Positions 27,862 through 36,785 of a DNA stretch of 64,000 nt are shown piece after piece (positions within the stretch are counted from its first letter, which is position 1; every line of letters begins with the position of its first letter). A model generated the notes under the pieces. The model was not told where the DNA came from. It was given only the letters and a program-made list of their open reading frames with translations, and made no database searches. The position numbers were made by a program, and so were the translations under genes. The stretch spans positions 1 through 64,000 of the forward strand of contig NZ_NQMR01000013.1 in assembly GCF_002276045.1 (NCBI RefSeq), in the 5' to 3' direction. The DNA comes from Pseudoalteromonas sp. NBT06-2. GTDB taxonomy: Bacteria; Pseudomonadota; Gammaproteobacteria; Enterobacterales; Alteromonadaceae.

Positions 27862-27979
27862 GGGTTTTTACAGTAAAAATTGGATCACGTATGCTTTTTA
27901 CAAGATCAAATTATTTAATAAAAAATAAATTAACTAGGTGTAAATATACTTGTGGTTAATGAGGTTTTGGAGAAAGAGT

Positions 27980-29596
27980 ATGGCTAAGCAAGATTGGTGG
28001 CAAGGAGCCGTTATATATCAAATTTACCCTCGCAGTTTTCAAGATACTAATAATGATGGTATAGGGGATATTCCTGGAATTATTAGCCGTTTAGACTATA
28101 TAAAAAGCCTAGGTGTTGATGCTATATGGGTTTCACCATTCTTTAAATCTCCAATGAAAGACTTTGGTTATGACATTAGTGACTACAGAGATATAGATCC
28201 ATTATTTGGCAATATAGCCGATTTTGACGATTTAATAGCACAAGCCCATCAGCGCGATATAAAGATAATTATTGATCAAGTACTTAGTCATACATCTGAT
28301 CAACACACCTGGTTTACACAAAGCCGTAAAGATTTAATAAATACCAAAGCAGATTGGTATGTTTGGGCTGATGCAAAACAAGACGGTACAGCGCCTAACA
28401 ACTGGCTTTCTATATTCGGCGGCCCTGCTTGGCAATGGGAACCGAGACGTAAGCAATACTATTTACATAATTTTTTAACAGAGCAGCCTGATTTAAACTT
28501 CCATAATCCAGATGTACGTAAGCACGTATTAGATAACATTGAATTTTGGCTTAAAAAAGGCGTTGATGGCTTTAGATTAGATGCGATTAACTTTTGTTTC
28601 CATGATGCACAACTAAGAGATAATCCAGCTAAACCTGAAGATAAACGTGAAGGCCGTGGTTTTAGTGAAGATAACCCTTATGCATTTCAATACCATTACT
28701 ATAATAATACACAGCCTGAAAACTTAGGTTTTATAAAAGAAATACGGAATTTATTAAATAAATATCCTGACACAGTATCACTTGGCGAAATATCTTCAGA
28801 GGACTCCTTATCGACTATGGCTGAATATACAGCTGATGGGGACAAACTACATATGGGTTATAGTTTTGAATTATTAACTGATGATTATAGTGCCAAATAT
28901 ATTCGTGAAACAGTACAAGGGTTAGAATCAAAAATGCTTGAAGGCTGGCCATGTTGGGCATTTAGCAACCATGATGTACAACGTGTTGCATCTCGTTGGA
29001 ATAAATCAGGTGTTAACCCTGAGCAAGTTAAAATGCTTACAGCAATGCTCGCGTCATTACGCGGTAGTGTATGCATGTATCAAGGTGAAGAGCTCGGTCT
29101 AGGTGAAGCAGATGTGAAATTTGAAGATTTACAAGACCCATATGGCAAAACTTTTTGGCCAAACTTTAAAGGTAGAGATGGCTGCAGAACCCCAATGCCT
29201 TGGACAAATACATTAAATGGCGAGTTTTCAATTCAAAAACCTTGGCTACCGCTAGACGACAATCATTTAGAACAATGTGTCAGCTCACAAGAGTCAGATA
29301 AAAGCTCAATACTTAATGCTTATCGTGAATTTTTAACTTGGCGTAAAAACTACCCTGCATTGGTTGTTGGAACAATTGAGTTTTTAGTAACTCAAGAACC
29401 TATTCTTGCATTTTGGCGCCAGACAGATGAACAAAAAGTACTATGTTGCTTTAACTTAAGTGCTCAAACTGCTGAACTTGAAATAACTGAGACATTTAAA
29501 AGTACTCCATTGAACGCTTTGTCACACAACAAAGGTCGATATAAAGTAAATAAAATCACCTTGCCCGGTTTTAGTTGTTTTTATGCTATTTGCTAA
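27980..29596 (+). CDS. GH13 alpha-glucosidase / oligo-1,6-glucosidase type
   Basis: Cytoplasmic glycoside hydrolase of 538 residues with no signal peptide. The N-terminus (DWWQGAVIYQIYPRSFQDTN) is typical of the GH13 oligo-1,6-glucosidase/alpha-glucosidase group. Catalytic residues are D201 (GFRLDAIN), E270 (SLGEISSEDS) and D332 (FSNHDVQR). It should convert imported maltose or isomalto-oligosaccharides to glucose; the exact linkage cannot be read from sequence. The ATG at 27980 has GGAG at the right distance. The operator at 27848 links it to the amylase and receptor. A strong terminator follows. Confidence 0.94.
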   Translation: MAKQDWWQGAVIYQIYPRSFQDTNNDGIGDIPGIISRLDYIKSLGVDAIWVSPFFKSPMKDFGYDISDYRDIDPLFGNIADFDDLIAQAHQRDIKIIIDQVLSHTSDQHTWFTQSRKDLINTKADWYVWADAKQDGTAPNNWLSIFGGPAWQWEPRRKQYYLHNFLTEQPDLNFHNPDVRKHVLDNIEFWLKKGVDGFRLDAINFCFHDAQLRDNPAKPEDKREGRGFSEDNPYAFQYHYYNNTQPENLGFIKEIRNLLNKYPDTVSLGEISSEDSLSTMAEYTADGDKLHMGYSFELLTDDYSAKYIRETVQGLESKMLEGWPCWAFSNHDVQRVASRWNKSGVNPEQVKMLTAMLASLRGSVCMYQGEELGLGEADVKFEDLQDPYGKTFWPNFKGRDGCRTPMPWTNTLNGEFSIQKPWLPLDDNHLEQCVSSQESDKSSILNAYREFLTWRKNYPALVVGTIEFLVTQEPILAFWRQTDEQKVLCCFNLSAQTAELEITETFKSTPLNALSHNKGRYKVNKITLPGFSCFYAIC

Positions 29597-29616
29597 ATAG
29601 CACTTTCTTCCATACA

Positions 29617-29641
29617 GGCGAGCTATTTGCTCGCCTTTTTT
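29617..29641 (+). terminator. Rho-independent terminator after the glucosidase gene
   Basis: GC-rich stem GGCGAGC/GCTCGCC with loop TATTT, followed by TTTTTT. Confidence 0.95.
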
Positions 29642-29710
29642 AATTGCCTCAATATCGTTTTTTTGTTACTGTTTTTAGAAGTTTACCTTTCTATACTTTT
29701 AAATTAATTC

Positions 29711-30727
29711 ATGATAAAAAGATATCTATTTTTTGTACAGCAACCTTATAGTTTTGCTATTTTAAGACCTCTTCAGACTGAAATTTTATCTCGTGGAGAT
29801 GAGGTTGTTTGGTATCTAAATGGTAAAAATGTATCTATTAATAGCTTAAATAATGACGAGAAATATTTAACAAGTGTAGAAGAAGTTAAAAGCTATAATC
29901 CAATCGCAGTATTTGTACCAGGCAATATCGTACCTGACTTTTTTCCTGGTATTAAAGTACAAGTATTTCATGGCTTGGAATATAAAAAACAAGGTCACTT
30001 TGTGATCCGTGATTTTTATGATTTGTATTGTACACATGGTCCACTGACTACAATTCCTTTTGATAAATTAAAAGAAATACACAAACACTTTGAAGTAATT
30101 GAAACTGGCTGGCCTAAGTTAGATCCTTATGTAAAAAATTACCAAAAAGTGAATAACAGCAAACCCGTATTATTATATGCACCAACTTTTTCACCTAGCC
30201 TTACATCAGCGTTAGATTTAATTGAAGAAATTAAACAGTTAGCATTAACTAATGATTATCTAATCAAGGTGAAATTTCATCCAAAAATGAAGCAAGGATG
30301 GATAAAACTTTATTCAGAGTTTAAACATGATAATTTTGAAATATGTGATGCAGATAATATAGTGCCTTTAATACAAGAAGCAGATGTTGTTATCTCAGAT
30401 ACATCAAGTGTTGTAGATGAGTCTCTTATTATTGGAAAATGTGTTATTACCTATAAAAATAGCCAGCCCCAAGCGTGTTTATTAAATTTTGATAAACCAG
30501 AGAACTTAACTAAGATGGTGAAGCAGGCATTAAATTTAACACCAATTCAAACACAATCTATCCAAGATTATGTCTCTCAAGTTCACCCTTATCAAGATGG
30601 GAATAGTTCAATCAGAATATTAGAGGCTGTTGATAAAGTAATTAGCCAGGGGGTAAAGAAAAAGCCTTTAAATCTTGTACGTAAGTACAAAATTAGAAAG
30701 GCTTTGAATTATTTTTATTTAAAATGA
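29711..30727 (+). CDS. CDP-glycerol glycerophosphotransferase-like protein (TagF/TagB family)
   Basis: A 338-residue GT-B-like enzyme resembling the C-terminal catalytic half of TagB/TagF, which transfer glycerol-phosphate from CDP-glycerol to a growing surface polymer. Visible motifs are QVFHGLEYKKQGHF, VLLYAPTFSP, KVKFHPKMK and the nucleotide-diphosphate segment VVISDTSSVVDE. No signal peptide or obvious transmembrane helix is seen, so it would act on the cytoplasmic face. No clear ribosome site precedes the ATG. It opens an island with a cytidylyltransferase, a glycerol-1-phosphate dehydrogenase and a second transferase, which supports a role in a glycerol-phosphate-containing capsule or LPS part. 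Confidence 0.82.
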   Translation: MIKRYLFFVQQPYSFAILRPLQTEILSRGDEVVWYLNGKNVSINSLNNDEKYLTSVEEVKSYNPIAVFVPGNIVPDFFPGIKVQVFHGLEYKKQGHFVIRDFYDLYCTHGPLTTIPFDKLKEIHKHFEVIETGWPKLDPYVKNYQKVNNSKPVLLYAPTFSPSLTSALDLIEEIKQLALTNDYLIKVKFHPKMKQGWIKLYSEFKHDNFEICDADNIVPLIQEADVVISDTSSVVDESLIIGKCVITYKNSQPQACLLNFDKPENLTKMVKQALNLTPIQTQSIQDYVSQVHPYQDGNSSIRILEAVDKVISQGVKKKPLNLVRKYKIRKALNYFYLK

Positions 30728-30740
30728 TATGCAGAATATC

Positions 30741-31295
30741 TTAATTATTTTTAATATCACTGAAATACCAATATTGATCGGGGTTATCATCATAACCCCA
30801 TAACTGAACATTGTTACCTGAGTTACCTGAAGTACCAGCTACATCTAAAATATTTAATCTTTTACCATTTTTTAAAATCATATTACCGTGATATGAGGTC
30901 CACTCAGCACGCCAAAGTTGATCTGTGTTAGATTCACATGTCCAGATTTTAGCATTATCATTTTGCCAACCACCATGACCTGAAATATCTAAGCATAAAT
31001 TCGATTTTACATTTCTTAAATTATAGAAATTTGCGCCAAAAGAACTATTACTTTCGACTATATCTATTGATACTGGATTTCCAAATTGATCCGCGAAATA
31101 CCATCGTTGATCACTGTATCCATCACAGTGATATAATTGTACATTTTGCCCTTTTCCGCCTGAATATCCACTCACATCAAGGCATTTCTCTTGTAAAGTA
31201 TTTTTGATTAAAAATGTTTCAGTAGCAAAGGTATCATTAGATAGCAAAGAAATACTAGCGAGAAAACAAAGTGTTCCGATTTTTAAATTAAGCAT
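30741..31295 (-). CDS. Secreted ricin-type beta-trefoil lectin domain protein
   Basis: A 184-residue protein of one signal peptide (residues 1-24, ending DTFA) and one beta-trefoil. The three repeats each carry a QxW-type motif, QRWYF, QLWRA and QYWYF, preceded by CLDVSG or CLDISGHGG and a NVQLY/NVQLW strand. Such domains bind galactose-type or other sugars. No catalytic domain is attached, so it is a stand-alone secreted lectin. It sits on the opposite strand between surface-polymer genes, which suggests, but does not show, binding of the cell's own polymer. Confidence 0.86.
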   Translation of the reverse strand: MLNLKIGTLCFLASISLLSNDTFATETFLIKNTLQEKCLDVSGYSGGKGQNVQLYHCDGYSDQRWYFADQFGNPVSIDIVESNSSFGANFYNLRNVKSNLCLDISGHGGWQNDNAKIWTCESNTDQLWRAEWTSYHGNMILKNGKRLNILDVAGTSGNSGNNVQLWGYDDNPDQYWYFSDIKNN

Positions 31296-31429
31296 ACTTT
31301 CCCCTAATGTAACTAAAGTAGGTACGATGTATGTATTTTAAAACCCGTTTACAATATAAATTAGAGATTCTTTGATTCAAGTGTAATAAAATGTCACCTG
31401 TATTTAATTATTCTAAGGTTAATTTTTTA

Positions 31430-31849
31430 ATGTCAGAAAATGTATTAGTTGTAGGTGTTTTTGATTTATTCCATGTAGGCCATTTATCTTTATTAGAAAA
31501 ATCAAAATCCTTAGGTGATAAACTTTTTATCATAGTTAACGGTGATAAAATGACAACCGAGTACAAAAGGCAACCTTATATCAATGAAAGCGATAGAAAA
31601 AGATTAATTGAAGCCCTTGATATTGTAGATGCAGCAGTTATTTCTAACGAATTTGATATAAAACCTTATATAGAAGAGTTTAAAATAACTAAAGTGGTAC
31701 ATGGTGATGACTGGGAGATTAATTCCTACCTCAAACAAATTCGATGTTCTGAAAAATACTTAAAACAACAAAATTGTGAAATAGTATTAGTGCCTTATAC
31801 ACAAGGCATAAGCACATCTGATTTAATCAAAGAGATTAAGCAAAGATAA
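31430..31849 (+). CDS. Glycerol-phosphate cytidylyltransferase-like protein (TagD family)
   Basis: A 139-residue nucleotidyltransferase of the HxGH superfamily. VVGVFDLFHVGHLSLLEKSK holds the CTP-binding HVGH, and the C-terminal GISTSDLI corresponds to the family's RTxGISTT motif. TagD-type enzymes make CDP-glycerol from CTP and glycerol-phosphate; related ones use ethanolamine-, choline- or ribitol-phosphate. I chose the ATG at 31430 (MSENVLVVG), as an upstream ATG at 31391 would add 13 residues not typical of the family. The stop codon directly abuts the ATG of the glycerol-1-phosphate dehydrogenase gene, implying coupled translation and a shared pathway. Confidence 0.87.
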   Translation: MSENVLVVGVFDLFHVGHLSLLEKSKSLGDKLFIIVNGDKMTTEYKRQPYINESDRKRLIEALDIVDAAVISNEFDIKPYIEEFKITKVVHGDDWEINSYLKQIRCSEKYLKQQNCEIVLVPYTQGISTSDLIKEIKQR

Positions 31850-32932
31850 ATGAAATTTTCAGGAACAGCACAAAATCGCTTTTTAACCATCCCAAAAGTT
31901 TTAAAGATACTTTCAGGTGAGCCCAAAGAGCTTATTGAGCATATTACAACTGCATTTCATAATGACCTAAACGGTTCAATTACCATAGCCAGTGGACCAG
32001 GTAAATCAAGAGAAATAGCAGTTAATATCGGCTCAGCTTTGTCTAAGCTATTTAAAGTTCACCACACTGAAATACTAGATAATACAACAGACCAAGCTGT
32101 TGCGGTAGATATACAATGTGCGGCAAATCAAAGTGAAATTTTACTCGCAATTGGTGGCGGAAAAGTAATTGATGTTTGTAAAGTCGCGGCAAACAAAAGG
32201 GATATCAATTTTGCTGTTTTACCTACATGTCTCTCTAGTGATTGCATCACCTCCCCTGTTGCTGTGATAAAAGAAAATGGGCAAACCAAAAGTATTGCAG
32301 CCGCACTTGCAGAGTTTGTATTTATTGATTTAAATTTGATTTCCTCAGCACCTGAAAGACTTAATTTGAGTGGCCTTGGTGATCTGATCTCTAATATATC
32401 TGCGATTTTAGATTGGGATTATGCGGCAAAAACATCCAATACACATATAGATGATTTTGCAAAACTACTCTCAATTTCAAGCTGTAATGCTTTGATAAAA
32501 AATAATAAATTTAAATGTTCAAATACAGAAGATTTAAAATTGATGGCAGAAGGCCTTTTAATTTCAGGGCTTTCAATGGGATTTTCTGGAGATAGCCGTC
32601 CAGCTAGTGGCGCCGAACACTTAATTAGCCATGCTATTGATAAATTAAATTATGGAAATGGTCTTCATGGAGAGCAGGTTGCAATAACAAGTATTTATAT
32701 GAACTCCTTAAGAGCCCTCTTAAATGAAGAAACTTTAAAACCAGAGTTTTTAAACTTCATTAAAGTAAGTGGTTTACCATACCACCCTAATAAAATATCT
32801 ATTAATAAAAATGAGTTTATTGAAGCCGTTTCTATTGCAAAAAAAATGAGGCCAGACAGAATAACCATTTTAGATCACCCTGAACTGAAAAATGAACTGT
32901 TATTAGAAGCTTTTGATAAAGCTTTCAGCTAA
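31850..32932 (+). CDS. sn-Glycerol-1-phosphate dehydrogenase family protein (EgsA/AraM-like)
   Basis: A 360-residue enzyme of the iron-containing alcohol dehydrogenase/dehydroquinate synthase-like fold. The NAD(P)-binding motif LAIGGGKVIDVCK and the metal ligands of the G1P dehydrogenase family are present: Asp in GLGDLISN, His in SGAEHLISHAID and His in GLHGEQVAI. PTCLSSDCITSP replaces the usual PTxxSHDGIxSP. Family enzymes reduce dihydroxyacetone phosphate to sn-glycerol-1-phosphate, the enantiomer of the usual bacterial G3P. It starts immediately after the cytidylyltransferase stop codon, and its end overlaps the convergent transferase gene by 4 bp. The coupling suggests that its product is the cytidylyltransferase substrate. 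Confidence 0.83.
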   Translation: MKFSGTAQNRFLTIPKVLKILSGEPKELIEHITTAFHNDLNGSITIASGPGKSREIAVNIGSALSKLFKVHHTEILDNTTDQAVAVDIQCAANQSEILLAIGGGKVIDVCKVAANKRDINFAVLPTCLSSDCITSPVAVIKENGQTKSIAAALAEFVFIDLNLISSAPERLNLSGLGDLISNISAILDWDYAAKTSNTHIDDFAKLLSISSCNALIKNNKFKCSNTEDLKLMAEGLLISGLSMGFSGDSRPASGAEHLISHAIDKLNYGNGLHGEQVAITSIYMNSLRALLNEETLKPEFLNFIKVSGLPYHPNKISINKNEFIEAVSIAKKMRPDRITILDHPELKNELLLEAFDKAFS

Positions 32933-33993
32933 TCTTTGAAGAGATAATCAACAATTCTAACAGAACAATTACCATCAGTTTTCCCTGCTAATTGTTCTAT
33001 TAGTTTGATTTTTTTATTTGGCGTTAAAATGACACCTTCAACTACATCGTATAGTTCTTTATAGCTTGCAACGCGATCAGATAATTGATGGAAAAATTCA
33101 ATATCAGAATCGAGGCGTTTTTTAAATCGACAACTAAAAAAACCTCTATAAGACCAGCGAAGTTTATAGAAGTCACACCAAATAACAGGCTTATTTAAAG
33201 CTGAAAACTCAAAAATGGCAGAAGAAGCATCTGAAATCATTACATCAGATATAGCCATAAATGGCAGCAAGTTATATGAAGATGTTGGCGCTAAATACAC
33301 ATTTTTAAACTTATCCCATGAATTAAGTAACGTTCTTTGTTTAGCGTATTTCTTTTTAGTAACAGAAAAAAAGTGAGGTTTTACAATAATATTATAGTTT
33401 TCAAATTCTTTAGGAAAACTCTTACTAAAGCACTCTAAAGAACTTGGGTAAAAAGTGGGGGCATATAAAATTGTTTTTTTATTTGGATCTAGTCCTAAAT
33501 CTACTAAAGAGCATTGATTAACATTATTCGTTTTTGAAAAAATTGGATCTAATTTAGCGTATCCGGTATCAACAAAGTTCCCCGAAGGGTATAAATCATA
33601 TAAACGGTTTAATCTATGTTTCCCTTCAACAAAACGCACCGTTGTTAAATTTTTTGATACATCATAGTAACAACTTTTAGGGCCTATTCCATGTTGCATT
33701 AACACCGTTTTACTAACACGATGCAATTGATGAATATTATCAACTGCATTACCAAAGATAATCCAATCAGCTTTTTCCTTTTGATAATACTCAAATGCAT
33801 TTCCCCAAGAACTCACCCAATACACTGGTAACTTTTCCTGCTTTTCTACATTTTGACAAACGTATTGTAAGCTTTCATCTTCCTGATTATAAAATATAAA
33901 TCTACACTCTACGTTTTTTTTTAATAATTCCTGATAAACTGGCATGTATTGTGGTAGATAATATAAGTGTTTTACATCAAAAAGAATTTTCAT
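32929..33993 (-). CDS. CDP-glycerol glycerophosphotransferase-like protein, second copy
   Basis: About 354 residues, same family as the protein encoded at 29711 but divergent. It shows VLMQHGIGPKSCYYD, TILYAPTFYPSS, NIIVKPHFFS and VMISDASSAIFEF, the pattern of the TagF catalytic domain. I chose the ATG at 33993 (MKILFDVKHLYYL); the ATG at 34056 would add a 21-residue stretch without family character. No good ribosome site is visible for either. It converges on the dehydrogenase gene with a 4-bp overlap. It probably adds glycerol-phosphate or a related group to a surface glycan. Confidence 0.82.
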   Translation of the reverse strand: MKILFDVKHLYYLPQYMPVYQELLKKNVECRFIFYNQEDESLQYVCQNVEKQEKLPVYWVSSWGNAFEYYQKEKADWIIFGNAVDNIHQLHRVSKTVLMQHGIGPKSCYYDVSKNLTTVRFVEGKHRLNRLYDLYPSGNFVDTGYAKLDPIFSKTNNVNQCSLVDLGLDPNKKTILYAPTFYPSSLECFSKSFPKEFENYNIIVKPHFFSVTKKKYAKQRTLLNSWDKFKNVYLAPTSSYNLLPFMAISDVMISDASSAIFEFSALNKPVIWCDFYKLRWSYRGFFSCRFKKRLDSDIEFFHQLSDRVASYKELYDVVEGVILTPNKKIKLIEQLAGKTDGNCSVRIVDYLFKD

Positions 33994-34120
33994 ATTGAAA
34001 TTATTTGTCTCATGAGGCTTTATTAAAACGATATAATGATAATAAAATGTTATCACAATTCCATCATCAATTTAATAAAACAATAGAAAAAACGCGGTGT
34101 ACTACCTCGTCTAAATTAAA

Positions 34121-35410
34121 CTATAAAAATGCAAACTTACCAACAAACATAATTGTTAATACCCAAACACTAATACTTACTTGCTCTTTTTTACCACATA
34201 ATACTTTCACGGCTGTATATGAAATAAAACCTAGGGCAATACCATTTGCAATAGAGAAAGTAAGTGGTGTCATTAATAAAACAACACATACAGGTATCGC
34301 ATCTGTCATATCATCCCAATTTACAAATTTAAGATTTGATAACATCAATACTGATACATATAAAATAGCACCAGCAGTTGCATAAGCAGGTACCATAGCC
34401 GCCAAAGGCGCAAAAAATAGCATCAATAAAAAGCAAATGCCGACAACAACAGCTGTTAAACCAGTTCTACCACCGACAGAAACGCCAGCAACTGATTCAA
34501 CATAAGATGTAGTTGTTGAAGTACCTAGCATAGAACCTGCGATAGTCGCTGTACTATCAGCACTTAAAGCTCGACCTAATCTTGGTATATTACCTTTATC
34601 ATCGGTTAAACCTGCTTTTTGCGTTACAGCAACTAAAGTGCCTGATGTATCAAATAAATCAACAAACAAAAAAGCAAAAATCACACTCAACATTGAAATA
34701 TCAAATGCTGCAGCGATGTCTAATTGCATTAATGTAGGGGTTAAAGAAGGAGGCATAGAAACAATGCCTTGATATTCAACTAAACCAAACGCTACAGCAA
34801 TGAATGTCACAATAAAAATACTAAATAATACACCGCTTTTTATATCTCGATGTAATAAAGCAGCAATGACGAAAAAACTTAATACTGCTAATAAAGGTCC
34901 TGAAGAAGATAAGTCTCCTAGTTGAACAAATGTCGCAGGGCTTGAAACAATAATATCTGCATTTTTTAAAGCGATTAAAGCCAAAAACGCACCTATTCCT
35001 GTTGCAATCGCTTGTTTTAATACTAGTGGTATTGCATTTATAATCCACTCTCTCACTTTAAATAAGCTTAATAATAAGAAGATACACCCAGAAATAAACA
35101 CGGCACCTAAAGCTGACTCCCATGAGTACCCCATACCTAACACAACACCATAAGTAAAAAATGCATTTAGCCCCATCCCCGGTGCCAAAGCTAAAGGATA
35201 ATTAGCCCAAAATCCCATAATAAAACACCCTATTGCAGCTGCCAAGCAAGTTGCAACAAAAGCCGCACCTTGATCCATTCCAGTTTCAGCTAACATCGCA
35301 GGATTTACAAATACAATATAAACCATAGTGATGAAGGTTGTTAAACCTGCTACACACTCTCGTTTAACCGAAGAGCCTTGGGATTTGATTTTAAAAATGG
35401 ATTCAAGCAT
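34121..35410 (-). CDS. NCS2-family purine (adenine/hypoxanthine/guanine) permease, AzgA type
   Basis: Inner-membrane proton symporter for purine bases, 429 residues with 12-14 hydrophobic segments. Diagnostic stretches are GLTTFITMVYIVFVNPAML near the N-terminus, LAPGMGLNAFFTYGVVLG, the FVDLFDTSGTLVAV segment and GTSTTTSYVESVAGV. These identify the AzgA/PurP (COG2252) branch rather than the UraA/UapA branch. It stands alone on the minus strand. Its upstream region carries the repeat element at 35520, so its promoter must lie within or close to about 35411-35519. I see no riboswitch. Confidence 0.93.
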   Translation of the reverse strand: MLESIFKIKSQGSSVKRECVAGLTTFITMVYIVFVNPAMLAETGMDQGAAFVATCLAAAIGCFIMGFWANYPLALAPGMGLNAFFTYGVVLGMGYSWESALGAVFISGCIFLLLSLFKVREWIINAIPLVLKQAIATGIGAFLALIALKNADIIVSSPATFVQLGDLSSSGPLLAVLSFFVIAALLHRDIKSGVLFSIFIVTFIAVAFGLVEYQGIVSMPPSLTPTLMQLDIAAAFDISMLSVIFAFLFVDLFDTSGTLVAVTQKAGLTDDKGNIPRLGRALSADSTATIAGSMLGTSTTTSYVESVAGVSVGGRTGLTAVVVGICFLLMLFFAPLAAMVPAYATAGAILYVSVLMLSNLKFVNWDDMTDAIPVCVVLLMTPLTFSIANGIALGFISYTAVKVLCGKKEQVSISVWVLTIMFVGKFAFL

Positions 35411-35519
35411 GAAGTTATTTCTTTTTATTATGTAATATAGTTTGATTGAAGACTATTGTACCGTACGTATGACTTGGAGTAAAAACCCTAATAGTAGATT
35501 TTATTTCATTAACGCTGTC

Positions 35520-35709
35520 TATACCCTGATTATTAATCATAACGCCGTAATCATTTTCTACCCTAACTCCCGTAAGGCAAGAAGATAAGCGGCCAACTGC
35601 GTTGTTATAAGATATTTGTTGAGAATGACTTAACGACACATCTTATTCCTCGCATTTGACACGCTTCTCGATTCGCTGAAATCGCGCATTTCCATATAGC
35701 ATGGGTATA
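35520..35709. repeat. Interspersed palindromic element, copy B (190 bp, shortened)
   Basis: Read on the minus strand it begins TATACCCATGCTATATGG and matches copy A (7779) closely through the ACAACGCAGTTGGCCGCTTA core and past the GGGAGTTAGGGT segment. It ends early at CAGGGTATA, so the second hairpin arm and the CTGAAAC box are missing. It occupies half of the 404-bp gap between the divergent purine permease and SulA-like genes. Confidence 0.82.
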
Positions 35710-35787
35710 TAATGCTTAAATTGATTAAAAAATTATCAATAAATGCTTGCATCACATCACTGTATGAACTACTGTATACAATAACTA

Positions 35788-35803
35788 CTGTATAAATAAC
35801 CAG
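35788..35803. promoter_or_regulatory. LexA-like SOS box upstream of sulA-like gene
   Basis: CTGTATAAATAACCAG matches CTGT-N8-ACAG except for one base, 12 bp before the start codon. Further CTGTAT half-sites lie at 35760-35777. Confidence 0.55.
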
Positions 35804-35814
35804 TGAGATAACTT

Positions 35815-36249
35815 ATGTTGCAAACAACTGATATTAGAACTATAAAAAGCTACGATTTAAATCAAACTCAATCTTCAATAAACTTAATTGAAATTGAAGA
35901 TGAAATTTCAGCTACTTTTGAACTAATGAAAATATTGCATCAGTATAACAGTCAAAGCGGATGGACATTATTAATAGCACCTGATCAAGTACCAAGTAAA
36001 TCACTGTTAGACTCTTGCTCAATTGATAAATCAAAACTGTTAGTTATCAGGAAAAAACATCTATCTAACTTAGATTACGTTCTCAACTCAGCATTAAACA
36101 ATGGTAATTTTTCAGCTGTGATCACTTGGACAAATATGCTCACTGAATACCAACTGGATTTATTAGCTAAAACAAAAATATCATCAAATACAAATCTATA
36201 TTGTTTTAATGATCAAAAACGAACAATAAACAATCAGCACGCAAGTTAA
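35815..36249 (+). CDS. sulA: SulA-like cell division inhibitor
   Basis: A 144-residue protein resembling SulA, which blocks FtsZ polymerisation during the SOS response. The match is modest. The core SGWTLLIAPDQVPSKSLLDS corresponds to the SulA strand-loop before its active surface, followed by a NLDYVLNSALNNGNFSAVITW segment like the E. coli ALRTGNYSVVIGW region. A LexA-like box lies just upstream, which supports the call. It stands alone, without the imuB/dnaE2 genes often found next to SulA-like proteins in related bacteria. The alternative is an ImuA/RecA-like fragment, as these share the fold. Confidence 0.72.
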   Translation: MLQTTDIRTIKSYDLNQTQSSINLIEIEDEISATFELMKILHQYNSQSGWTLLIAPDQVPSKSLLDSCSIDKSKLLVIRKKHLSNLDYVLNSALNNGNFSAVITWTNMLTEYQLDLLAKTKISSNTNLYCFNDQKRTINNQHAS

Positions 36250-36315
36250 AAAGTTAATTTAAAAAAAATTTGCTAAACTAACACAAAAATTTTTAAATGG
36301 TAGATTAAATTATTT

Positions 36316-36774
36316 ATGTGTATTTGTGGTCAAGAGCAAAACTTTGAAGTGTGTTGTGAACCTTATATCAATGGTGGAAAAATTGCACCGTCACCAGAAG
36401 CATTAATGCGATCTCGATATAGTGCATATACTCTAGGTAATGCAAAGTATATTTACAATACTTATGCTCAAGAAAAGCAAGCCGAAAATCCTATTAAAGA
36501 AATATCTGAATTTGCCAATAGCTGCCAATTTATAAAATTAGAGATGATAGATTCACAAGACCAATCAGAAACTGGATATGTTGAATTTAAAGCTCATTAC
36601 TTATTTAGAAACCTTTACTGCACTTTATATGAAAAGTCTGAATTCATAAAAGTAGATGGTGCTTGGTTTTATTTAGATGGTGATATAAAGGAAACACCTG
36701 AAGTTAAGCTAAATAGAAATGATGTTTGCCCATGTGGCAGTAATAAAAAGTTTAAAAAGTGTCATTATAAATAA
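36316..36774 (+). CDS. ychJ: YchJ family protein with SEC-C zinc motifs
   Basis: A 152-residue protein of the UPF0225/YchJ family. It has the family layout: an N-terminal cysteine cluster (CICGQEQNFEVCCEPYI), the central NTF2-like region (PEALMRSRYSAYTLGNAKYI) and a C-terminal SEC-C motif (NDVCPCGSNKKFKKCHYK) that binds zinc. The biochemical role is unknown; the SEC-C motif in SecA helps contact ribosomes and SecB. It follows the SulA-like gene by 66 bp on the same strand, but nothing ties the functions together. Confidence 0.92.
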   Translation: MCICGQEQNFEVCCEPYINGGKIAPSPEALMRSRYSAYTLGNAKYIYNTYAQEKQAENPIKEISEFANSCQFIKLEMIDSQDQSETGYVEFKAHYLFRNLYCTLYEKSEFIKVDGAWFYLDGDIKETPEVKLNRNDVCPCGSNKKFKKCHYK

Positions 36775-36785
36775 TGGGTTAGTTA

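Noticed and set aside
35459..35472. TACGTATG sequence upstream of the purine permease as a fourth alpha-glucan operator
   Set aside because: Flanking bases do not fit TGCATACGTATTCA and a purine permease has no reason to be in that regulon.
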